Assembly: GCA_002361775.1 (NCBI GenBank)
Contig: DETV01000113.1
Coordinates: 76,004 to 140,003, forward strand
Direction: 5' to 3'
Length of the DNA: 64,000 bases
Source of the DNA: Eubacterium sp. UBA3279
GTDB taxonomy: Bacteria > Bacillota > Clostridia > Lachnospirales > Lachnospiraceae
Shown: in pieces, positions 57,052 to 64,000 of the stretch
Layout of the letters: each line of letters begins with the position of its first letter
How positions within the stretch are numbered: the stretch's first letter is position 1
Notes under the pieces: generated by a model
What the model saw: only the letters and a program-made list of their open reading frames with translations
What the model was told of the DNA's origin: nothing
Database searches by the model: none
Translations under genes and position numbers: made by a program

Positions 57052-57459
57052 ATGCCAATCTATAAAAGGTGTAGCCGGTGCGGAAAACGAATGGAAGCGG
57101 GGAAGAACTGCCCATGCCTGAAGACACGACATAAGGAGTACGATAAGTATAGTCGAGATAAAAAGAGCAGGAAGTTTTACAATAGCAAAGAATGGGGAAT
57201 GAGTAGAGCAGAAGTGCTTGAAATTGATGGAGGAATAGACGTCTATTTATATATGACACAAGGGATTGCAGTGGCAGCGGACACAGTACATCACATCATC
57301 CCGTTGAAAGATGAACCGAGTAAGAGGAGCGAACTGGATAATCTGATCAGCCTACATCATGACACACATAGCCTGATCGAAACCATGTATAAGACCAAAA
57401 AAGATAAAATGATCCAGGAGCTTTCGGAGATGGTCAAAGAATACCGGAGCAGGGGATAG
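57052..57459 (+). CDS. HNH endonuclease (packaging-associated)
   Basis: The 135-residue protein has a zinc ribbon (CSRCGKRMEAGKNCPC), KSRKFYNSKEWGMSRAEVL and the HNH core TVHHIIPLKDEPSKRSELDNLISLHHDTH. HNH proteins next to terminase genes assist DNA cutting in HK97-type phages. AGGAGG precedes the ATG. Confidence 0.9.
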   Translation: MPIYKRCSRCGKRMEAGKNCPCLKTRHKEYDKYSRDKKSRKFYNSKEWGMSRAEVLEIDGGIDVYLYMTQGIAVAADTVHHIIPLKDEPSKRSELDNLISLHHDTHSLIETMYKTKKDKMIQELSEMVKEYRSRG

Positions 57460-57579
57460 CGGAGGAGGGGGAATCAAAAAAGTTTTGGACAATCCCATCT
57501 GACCGCACGTCCCCCTTTCCTCACGCAAAACTCCGAAAATAAATAAAAAGTTGGCAAAATACTGAAAGGAGGGGAAATA

Positions 57580-58062
57580 GTGGCGAGACCGAAAAAACCT
57601 ATTGATATGCAAAAAGCTCATTTAACGCTGATTGAAAAGCAAAACAAGAAAATGGAGGAGGAGACAGTGACTACAGGGAAGAGCCACCTAAAAACCCCTC
57701 CGGAATGGCTGATTAATGATGTTGCGCGCAAAGAATGGCGCAGAATTGTGCGGGAATTAAACAAAATTGATATCGTTGGAAATTTAGATTATGCCAATTT
57801 GGGAGGTTACTGTAACGCATATGCCAATTACATTAAAGCAACCGATATCCTAAAAGAGCAGACATACTACATTGACCGAGAAACCAGAAATGGAGTCATT
57901 GTAGTAAAGAATCCGATGGTAGATATCCAGACAACTTACGCTGCTGAAATGCGGAAATTTGCTTCTCTTTGTGGGTTGACGATTGATTCCAGATTAAAAG
58001 CAGCCGTAACCAAAACGGAAAAAACAGAAGAAATGATAAGCAAAAAGTTTGGAAATATATAA
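57580..58062 (+). CDS. Terminase small subunit (P27 family)
   Basis: The 160-residue protein starts at GTG after GGAGGGG. It has RPKKPIDMQKAHLTLIEKQ, LKTPPEWLINDVARKEWRRIV and LCGLTIDSRLKAAV, the P27-like TerS pattern. It recognises the packaging site and recruits TerL, encoded 21 bases later. Confidence 0.9.
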   Translation: MARPKKPIDMQKAHLTLIEKQNKKMEEETVTTGKSHLKTPPEWLINDVARKEWRRIVRELNKIDIVGNLDYANLGGYCNAYANYIKATDILKEQTYYIDRETRNGVIVVKNPMVDIQTTYAAEMRKFASLCGLTIDSRLKAAVTKTEKTEEMISKKFGNI

Positions 58063-58083
58063 AAGAGGAAGAACATATGAAGT

Positions 58084-59868
58084 ATGACGATTCTTGAAGA
58101 ATTAAAAGAGTATGCAGAGAAATGCATAAATGATACCTGCATATCAGAGGATGAATGTTACATCAGTGGAAAGAAACATAAGCAAGCCTGTGAGCGATTC
58201 CTTCGGGATATAAAAAAGGCAGAGTCAAGGAATACACTTAATATTCGGTTTCCTTATATTTGGAATGAAAGGGAGGCACAGAATATTGTAGATTGGTTTT
58301 TCTTACTAAGACACAGTAAAGGTGAACTGGCCGGACAGCAGATTGTCCTAAATCCATGGCAAAAATTTATATTATGTCAGCTATATGGATGGAGAAACCA
58401 AGAAACAGAAAGAAAAAGATTCCAAAGAAGCTTTGTGGAAGTAGGCAGGAAAAATGCAAAGTCACAGATGGAGGCTGGGATTGCTCTTTATGAGATATCC
58501 ACGCAGGCAGTTAAAAACGAAGAGGTTTACGAATATTATACGGCTGGAGTAAAAAGAGATCAGTCCAAAATAATTGTCAATGAAGCTAAATTAATGCTAA
58601 AAGGTTCTCCTTTACGGTCAAAGTTTAAAATCACAAAAGATCTGATTGAACACATAAAAACGGGAAGCTTCATAAAAGCTTTATGCAAAGAAGATGGACA
58701 AAAAGGAGATGGAACTAACCCTGCAGGATTAATCCTGGACGAATACCACCAGCACCAGACAACAGAATTTTACGATTTGGGAATGGGAGCAAACACCAAA
58801 GAACCATTGCTGATGATTATTACAACAGCAGGCATGGATCTAACATATCCTTGCTATGTGCAGGAATACACATACTGTTCCAGAGTGCTAGATCCTGATT
58901 CTGATGTGGAAAATGATACATATTTGATTGATATCATGGAATTAGATTCAGAAGATTATGAGAACCCAGAAGAATTGTCGGATGAAAAAATCTGGTGGAA
59001 AGCGAACCCTATCCGTATGAGTTATGAAAAAGGACGGGAAAAGATCAGAGAAGCGTATAAGATTGCAAAAGAGATCCCAGAAAAAATGACAGCATTCCTC
59101 ACAAAAATGCTGAATATATGGGTGCAGGCAAAAGAAAACGGCTACATGAACATGGCAAAATGGAAAGCCTGCCAGGTAGAAGAAATACCAATATCAACAA
59201 AAGGTATGGATGTATACGTGGGATTTGATATGTCAGCAAAGATTGATCTGACCTCAGTTGCTTTCGTAATTCCGTTTTTAAGTGACGAAACAGACGAAAC
59301 CGGTAGAAAGATTATAAAGTACATTGTATATTCGCATTCTTTCGTGCCAAATCGTGAAAAGCTGGCAGAAAGAAAGGCAAAAGACAAAGTAGATTACGAT
59401 GCTTGGGAACGAATGGGATTTTTGACTGTAACAAATACATCTATTGTAGACCAGGCACAGGTAATGAAATATGTGCTGGAGACTTGTGAAAAACATGGAT
59501 GGAAGATTCATACGCTCTGTTTTGATCCGGCAAATGCCAGCAAGCTCATGATGGATCTATCGGATGAAGGGTACGAAGTGGAAGAGGTATATCAGAGCCA
59601 CAAATCATTGAATGAATCTACACAAGGCTTCCGAGAACAGGTATATTCCAAAAACATCCTGTATACTTACAACCCATTACTGAATTTTGCTATGAGCAAC
59701 GCAGTGATTCGCAGAAACAATGGTTTGATAAAAATAGATAAAGATGCAACAACGAAAAGAATTGATCCAGTAGATGCGGTATTGTGTGCGTTTAAATTGG
59801 CAATGTACCATGTTTTTGGGTCAAAATTTGAAGAGGAAATTGATAATTTTCTGGAAAGTGAATGGTAA
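58084..59868 (+). CDS. Terminase large subunit
   Basis: The 594-residue motor has the Walker A-like VGRKNAKS, Walker B LILDEYHQH, coupling region ITTAGMD, and the nuclease domain beginning VYVGFDMSAKIDLTS with DPVDAVLCAFKLAMYH at its end. It cuts and packages DNA into proheads. The length is standard. A weak GAAGAACAT-type ribosome site lies upstream. Confidence 0.95.
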   Translation: MTILEELKEYAEKCINDTCISEDECYISGKKHKQACERFLRDIKKAESRNTLNIRFPYIWNEREAQNIVDWFFLLRHSKGELAGQQIVLNPWQKFILCQLYGWRNQETERKRFQRSFVEVGRKNAKSQMEAGIALYEISTQAVKNEEVYEYYTAGVKRDQSKIIVNEAKLMLKGSPLRSKFKITKDLIEHIKTGSFIKALCKEDGQKGDGTNPAGLILDEYHQHQTTEFYDLGMGANTKEPLLMIITTAGMDLTYPCYVQEYTYCSRVLDPDSDVENDTYLIDIMELDSEDYENPEELSDEKIWWKANPIRMSYEKGREKIREAYKIAKEIPEKMTAFLTKMLNIWVQAKENGYMNMAKWKACQVEEIPISTKGMDVYVGFDMSAKIDLTSVAFVIPFLSDETDETGRKIIKYIVYSHSFVPNREKLAERKAKDKVDYDAWERMGFLTVTNTSIVDQAQVMKYVLETCEKHGWKIHTLCFDPANASKLMMDLSDEGYEVEEVYQSHKSLNESTQGFREQVYSKNILYTYNPLLNFAMSNAVIRRNNGLIKIDKDATTKRIDPVDAVLCAFKLAMYHVFGSKFEEEIDNFLESEW

Positions 59869-59870
59869 AT

Positions 59871-61139
59871 ATGGCGATATGGAAGAGAATAAGAAATGCA
59901 TGGAATGCTTTGGTGCGGCCATCTGCAGGAATGAATGATGAGGAAGTGTTAGAATGGCTCGGAATAACAGGAGTAAGTAAAAAGCATATACAGGAAGTTA
60001 CTTACTATACCTGTATGAAAATGCTGGCGGAAACTATGGGAAAACTCCCGCTTAAATATTACCAGGAAACAAAAGATGGAAAAATACGCGCTGATCCAAC
60101 ACCGGAAAGCAGATTATTGACAGTACGCCCTAATGAATTTATGACGCCATCAACATTTTGGAGCGTGGTAGAACAAAATTGTCAGCACTACGGAAATGGT
60201 TATGTGTGGATGCGAAGAGAATTCACACGGGAAAAGTACGGAGGAAGATACAAGACATTGGATCTTTGGCCAATGCAAAGTAATTACACTTTTCCGTTGA
60301 TGGATGATATTGGTTTATTTGGCGGGAAGGGACGGTTATATTACCAATACAATGATCCAAAAACCGGAGAGCAGTACTTATTTAAAAACTCGGAAGTCAT
60401 GCATTTTAAAACATGGCATAGCACAGATGGATTTATGGGGACACCGGTAAGAAAGATACTTGCGGACACGATCGGAGGAGCGCTGGAGAGCCAAAACTTT
60501 ATGAACCGTCTTTATGAGCAGGGATTGACAGCGAGTATGGCTATGCAATACACCGGAGATCTGGATGAGGGACGCAGAGCGAAACTTCAAAAACGATTTG
60601 CGGATGCTTTATCCGGTCCAAAAAACGCAGGAAAGGTAATTCCTGTTCCGATAGGACTAGAGCTTAAGCCGCTTAAAATGAACCTGACGGATGCGCAGTT
60701 TTTTGAACTGAAAAAATATTCCGCCCTTCAGATCGCTGGGGCGTTCGGAATCAAACCGAATCAGATCAACAATTATGAAAAGTCCAGCTATGCGAACAGC
60801 GAAACGCAGCAGCTGGCTTTTTTAATTGATACCATGGCGTATAGGCTAAAGATGTATGAAGAGGAGATCAACGGAAAGTATCTGATGCCTCAGCAGCAGG
60901 AAGATGGATTTTCTTACAAATTTAATGAAAAAGCTCTTTTACGTACAGACAGTAAGACACAGATGGAAAATCTTGTCAAAGCAGTGAATAATGGTCTTTA
61001 CAGTGTAAACGAAGGAAGGGAATATTTAGATAAACCGCGGAAAGAAGGAGGAGATAAGCTAATTGTAAATGGAAATTATATTCCGCTTACCGAAGTAGGA
61101 AAACAATATGGAAGAGGTGAAAAAAGTGGCAGTAATTAA
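59871..61139 (+). CDS. HK97-family portal protein
   Basis: The 422-residue protein has TYYTCMKMLAETMGKLPLKYYQ, RPNEFMTPSTFWSVVEQNCQHYGNGY, FGIKPNQINNYEKSSYANSETQQLAF, all typical of HK97 gp3 portals. It forms the dodecameric DNA gate of the head. I chose ATG 59871, with GGAAAGTG ten bases upstream; ATG 59862 is too close to that site. The end overlaps the protease gene. Confidence 0.95.
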   Translation: MAIWKRIRNAWNALVRPSAGMNDEEVLEWLGITGVSKKHIQEVTYYTCMKMLAETMGKLPLKYYQETKDGKIRADPTPESRLLTVRPNEFMTPSTFWSVVEQNCQHYGNGYVWMRREFTREKYGGRYKTLDLWPMQSNYTFPLMDDIGLFGGKGRLYYQYNDPKTGEQYLFKNSEVMHFKTWHSTDGFMGTPVRKILADTIGGALESQNFMNRLYEQGLTASMAMQYTGDLDEGRRAKLQKRFADALSGPKNAGKVIPVPIGLELKPLKMNLTDAQFFELKKYSALQIAGAFGIKPNQINNYEKSSYANSETQQLAFLIDTMAYRLKMYEEEINGKYLMPQQQEDGFSYKFNEKALLRTDSKTQMENLVKAVNNGLYSVNEGREYLDKPRKEGGDKLIVNGNYIPLTEVGKQYGRGEKSGSN

Positions 61140-61785
61140 AGTGTCTGGAGATATCGTAAGTAATGGCGATAAATGGATATACGACTGGTTCAACATGGAT
61201 GCAACATGTCCCAAAGATGTCGAGAGCATACTGGAAAAGGCAGAACCTGAGGAAGAAATTGAGGTTTTTATAAATTCAGGAGGAGGATCTGTATTTGCAG
61301 GAAGTGAGATCTACAGTAAACTCAGGGCAAGACAGAACGTTGTCGTGAAAGTGGAAAGCATGGCGGGGAGTGCTGCGAGCATAATTGCAATGGCAGGAAG
61401 ATGTCTTATTAGTCCGGTTGCAATGATTATGATTCACAATGTGTCCATGTATGGGGCATCCGGTGACTACCACGATATGCAAAAAAACGCAGAAATCTTA
61501 AAACAAATGAATGCGGCATTGGCAACAGCCTATACAGAAAAAACCGGAAAATCAAAAGAAGAAATTTTAAAAATGATGGACCGGGAAACATGGCTGACAG
61601 CAAATCAATGCTTAGAAATGGGATTCGTAGACGAAATCATCCGGAATCAAGATATACGCAGTTACACCAACAACTTTGCCGGGATGTGGCTGACGGATGA
61701 AATCAGGGAAAAGGCGAAGAAACAGAAGGCAGAAAAAGAAGCGACAGAAGAAATCTTAAACGATCTTGATTTGTATGGAATATAA
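61108..61785 (+). CDS. ClpP-like prohead protease
   Basis: The 225-residue serine protease has VFINSGGGSVFAGSEIY, the nucleophile in SMAGSAASIIAMAG and His in MIMIHNVSMYGASGD, as in phage ClpP-like maturation proteases. It processes the capsid precursor encoded next. The start overlaps the portal gene by 32 bases; GTG 61126 with AAGAGGTGA is an alternative. Confidence 0.93.
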   Translation: MEEVKKVAVIKVSGDIVSNGDKWIYDWFNMDATCPKDVESILEKAEPEEEIEVFINSGGGSVFAGSEIYSKLRARQNVVVKVESMAGSAASIIAMAGRCLISPVAMIMIHNVSMYGASGDYHDMQKNAEILKQMNAALATAYTEKTGKSKEEILKMMDRETWLTANQCLEMGFVDEIIRNQDIRSYTNNFAGMWLTDEIREKAKKQKAEKEATEEILNDLDLYGI

Positions 61786-61798
61786 AAAGGAGAATAAC

Positions 61799-62965
61799 AT
61801 GAATAAAAAATTATTAGCATTGTTAAATGGAATCAATCTGAAAAAAAGTGAGATCAAGGCACTGGTAGAACAGGGAAAACTGGAAGAGGCAAAAGCAGCG
61901 AAGAAAGAACTGCAGAATATGCAGGAGGAATTTGACATCTTAAAAGATATCGAAGATACCGAAACACAGAATATGCAGAACCAGATTGACGCAGGAATGG
62001 GAAAACCTGTACAGAACCGGGATTCCACAAAGGAATTTGCCGACGCTGCAAGATGCGGATTCGTATTTGTAAATGCAATGACAGAAGGGACACCTGCTGA
62101 AGGCGGCTATACCGTTCCGGAAGACATCCAGACAAGGATCAATACTTATCGGGAAGCGAAAGCGTCTTTGATCGATCTTGTAACTGTAGAGCATGTTTCC
62201 ACCAATAAAGGCTCCAGAACTTACAAAAAACGGAGTCAGCAGACAGGTTTTGCGAAAGTTGGAGAAAAAGGAAAAATTGGAGCCAAGAATACACCGGAAT
62301 TCGAACGGATTGACTATGAAATTGCAAAATATGCAGGATATTTCCCGGCAACCAATGAACTCTTGGAAGATACAGATGCAAATATCGTACAGACGCTGAT
62401 CGTATGGATCGGAGACGAATCTCGCGTCACCAGAAACAAAATCATTCTGGAAGTAATCAATGGTAAAAATAAAACACCCATGGAAGGACTGGACGATATT
62501 AAAAAAGCTCTGAACGTCACACTGGGACAGGCATTTAAAGCCACATCAAAGCTGGTAACGAATGATGATGGATTGCAGTATCTTGACACATTAAAGGACG
62601 CAGAAGGAAGATACATTCTCCAGCCAAACCCTGCAAATCCGATGGAAATGGTAGTTTGTGCGGGAGCAGCAAGAATCCCGGTGTTTGTGGTACCAAACAG
62701 CGATATGCCATCGGACACAAAAACGGCAGGACAGAGAAAAATTCCGATGATTATTGGAGACCTGAAAGAGGCGATCATGTTTTTTGATCGGAAAGTACTC
62801 ACAATCACAACCTCTAATACTGCAGTAGCAGGGGAGTTAAACGCTTTCGAAGAAGATATGACTTTATTCCGGGCAATTGAGAGAGAAGACTGTGAAGCAA
62901 AAGATCTGCAGGCGATTGTAAATGGAGAAATCACGATTGCGGATGAAACTGTAACTGGAGGATGA
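61799..62965 (+). CDS. HK97-type major capsid protein
   Basis: The 388-residue precursor has an N-terminal coiled scaffold segment (INLKKSEIKALVEQGKLEEAKAAKKELQNM). The capsid fold follows with AEGGYTVPEDIQTRI, GYFPATNELLEDTDANI and the C-terminal GDLKEAIMFFDRKVLTITTS. AAAGGAG precedes the ATG. The delta domain is probably removed by the upstream protease. Confidence 0.95.
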   Translation: MNKKLLALLNGINLKKSEIKALVEQGKLEEAKAAKKELQNMQEEFDILKDIEDTETQNMQNQIDAGMGKPVQNRDSTKEFADAARCGFVFVNAMTEGTPAEGGYTVPEDIQTRINTYREAKASLIDLVTVEHVSTNKGSRTYKKRSQQTGFAKVGEKGKIGAKNTPEFERIDYEIAKYAGYFPATNELLEDTDANIVQTLIVWIGDESRVTRNKIILEVINGKNKTPMEGLDDIKKALNVTLGQAFKATSKLVTNDDGLQYLDTLKDAEGRYILQPNPANPMEMVVCAGAARIPVFVVPNSDMPSDTKTAGQRKIPMIIGDLKEAIMFFDRKVLTITTSNTAVAGELNAFEEDMTLFRAIEREDCEAKDLQAIVNGEITIADETVTGG

Positions 62966-63252
62966 TAAGGGTGAATCTGTTACAGATTATAAAGAAAAGA
63001 TGCGGGATAGCGGCAGAAATCACAGTATATGATGAAGAAATTGAAGGTTATATAGAAGACTGCAAAGCAGATATGATGGCATCTGGAGTACCTAAGTCAA
63101 TCATTGAGGCTGAATGCCAGAGTGCAGTTACAGCAATAACCTTTTACGTCAAAGCATATATCGGGGATGATCGAAGCGACACTGAAAAATATGTAAAGTT
63201 ATACGAAAAGAAAGTATCTCGCCTGGCATTGGAGGAAGAAAATGTGGAATAA
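62962..63252 (+). CDS. Head-tail connector (gp6-like)
   Basis: The 96-residue helical protein (ITVYDEEIEGYIEDCKADMMASGV; SAVTAITFYVKAYIGDD) has the gp6/gp15-like connector pattern and sits next to the capsid gene, overlapping its stop. Confidence 0.82.
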   Translation: MIRVNLLQIIKKRCGIAAEITVYDEEIEGYIEDCKADMMASGVPKSIIEAECQSAVTAITFYVKAYIGDDRSDTEKYVKLYEKKVSRLALEEENVE

Positions 63253-63562
63253 GAGTATCTCGCTTCCAATCAAAAAGAAGGAGACACAAGATGGAGCTGG
63301 GTTTTCGGATGCGAAGTACGAATTCCTGAGAGGAATCCCGGCTGATTTTACAGACGTAACCAGAAATGATGAGATCCTTGCGGCACAAAAAGGATATACA
63401 ATAAATCAAAATGTTGAAATCATGGCTTGCAACTACAGTGGACAACGCTGGCTTATAGATGAAACAGATGGACAGATTTTTGATATCAAGAGGACTTATC
63501 GGAAGAATAAAGGGATGCGTCTTGTATTATCCTGTGAAAGAAGGGAAACAAATGGGATTTGA
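63242..63562 (+). CDS. Phage head closure / head-tail adaptor protein
   Basis: The 106-residue beta-rich protein (VEIMACNYSGQRWLIDETDGQIFDIKRTYR) fits the SPP1 gp16-like head closure family by position and pattern. It overlaps both neighbours. Confidence 0.78.
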   Translation: MWNKSISLPIKKKETQDGAGFSDAKYEFLRGIPADFTDVTRNDEILAAQKGYTINQNVEIMACNYSGQRWLIDETDGQIFDIKRTYRKNKGMRLVLSCERRETNGI

Positions 63563-63941
63563 AGTGCAGGGAATCGATGATCTAATGAAAGATCTGGAGG
63601 CTATTGACATTGAGAAAATCGCGCCCATCATGCTGGGAGAAGCAGTACCGATACTCAGCAAGAGTATTATCCAGAGGACATCCAGACATGAAGTGACTGG
63701 GGAAATGTTACAGTCAATAAAAGCGACAAAACCCAAAAGAAATGCAATTGGCTGTTACATTGCGGTACGTCCCACTGGAACAGATAAAAAAGGTGTAAGG
63801 AACATGGAAAAAATGGTTTATCTGGAATTTGGAACTCATAGACAAAAAGCACAGCCGGTACTTACACCGGCTGTAAAAGAAGCCGAAGCATCTGTGGTGG
63901 AGAAAATGCAGGAAGTTTTTGAAAGAGAGGCACACTTATGA
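63552..63941 (+). CDS. HK97 gp10-like tail completion protein
   Basis: The 129-residue protein (FEVQGIDDLMKDLEAIDIE, MVYLEFGTHRQKAQPVLTPAVKEAE) matches the gp10 family, whose YLEFGT...PxLxPA motif is diagnostic. ATG 63552 lies inside the preceding gene. Confidence 0.88.
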   Translation: MGFEVQGIDDLMKDLEAIDIEKIAPIMLGEAVPILSKSIIQRTSRHEVTGEMLQSIKATKPKRNAIGCYIAVRPTGTDKKGVRNMEKMVYLEFGTHRQKAQPVLTPAVKEAEASVVEKMQEVFEREAHL

Positions 63942-63994
63942 ATACGTTCGAAAAAATCGTTCAGGCAATAAAAAAATGTTATCCGGCAAATTAA
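63938..63994 (+). CDS. Start of next phage gene, ending early
   Basis: ATGA overlap with the gp10-like gene begins an 18-codon frame (MNTFEKIVQAIKKCYPAN) that stops at 63992. A full tail-completion protein is expected here, so the gene may be broken or this may be a short ORF. Too close to the window edge to judge. Confidence 0.3.
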   Translation: MNTFEKIVQAIKKCYPAN

Positions 63995-64000
63995 ACGCTG

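Larger units (their letters stand above)
38284..64000. mobile_element. Tailed-phage (HK97-type) prophage, left 25.7 kb
   Basis: From the sleC break to the window end all genes are phage or accessory: serine recombinase, repressor/cro, replication, late activator, TerS, TerL, portal, protease, capsid and connectors. Gene order and overlaps are intact. Tail, lysis and the right attachment site lie beyond the window. Confidence 0.95.

Overview
The window looks like a chromosome segment of a spore-forming gut Firmicute, most likely a Lachnospiraceae member (Blautia / Ruminococcus gnavus / Dorea type). This is inferred from gene content and protein style, not from any database search. The DNA is AT-rich with strong Shine-Dalgarno sequences. 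It carries spoIIGA-sigE, sigG, a ylmC/ymxH gene and nrdR, plus families common in this group.

Bases 1 to about 38,280 are host core genome. From left to right they hold: an AraC regulator divergent from an oligo-1,6-glucosidase; aroE-aroD; the sporulation pair spoIIGA-sigE, with a SpoIIG-style promoter whose -35/-10 spacing is unusually long and which has Spo0A-box-like sites; an iron-uptake operon feoA-feoA-feoB plus a small Cys-rich protein behind DtxR/IdeR-like boxes; a MATE pump; sigG; a preQ1-riboswitch-controlled queuosine-precursor transporter; an AAA ATPase; ylmC/ymxH; an Rpn-type nuclease; nrdR; a TrpX-type ABC transporter; an NhaC antiporter; an aminotransferase; a zinc-site ArsR regulator; a minimal SUF pair; ridA; truA; luxS; an HtrA protease; degV; and the essential block pyrH-frr-uppS-cdsA-dxr-rseP.

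At about 38,284 a homologue of the spore cortex-lytic protein SleC, preceded by a good sigma-E-type promoter, breaks off in mid-gene. From there to the window end lies a tailed-phage prophage whose right end is outside the window. Its first gene is a large serine recombinase ending within about 60 bp of the junction. This is the geometry of an element that could excise during sporulation and rebuild a sporulation gene, like the B. subtilis skin element.

The prophage runs as follows. Accessory and lysogeny genes (39.8-46.7 kb) include a type I toxin with a convergent antisense RNA, a small RNA with two covarying hairpins, an Abi_2/AbiF HEPN gene with its own upstream structured RNA, an S24 repressor with three operators, and a Cro-like protein. 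After these come several single genes on the minus strand, most of them fired by near-identical promoter-hairpin cassettes that also carry a conserved 18-residue leader ORF on the other strand. Replication and early genes (46.8-56.7 kb) include an HUH rolling-circle-type Rep with a candidate origin, an RNase H-like protein, a PcfK/PcfJ-like pair and many small Zn-ribbon proteins. A sigma-like late activator precedes a repeat-bearing promoter and a 250-base RNA region with a tRNA-like fold. Packaging and head genes follow: HNH, TerS, TerL, HK97 portal, ClpP-like protease, capsid and connectors.

The most notable observations are the sleC interruption with sigma-E-like signals on both sides, the RNA-rich toxin/defence island at 39.9-41.7 kb, and the repeated promoter-hairpin-leader-peptide cassette at 43.7-46.7 kb.
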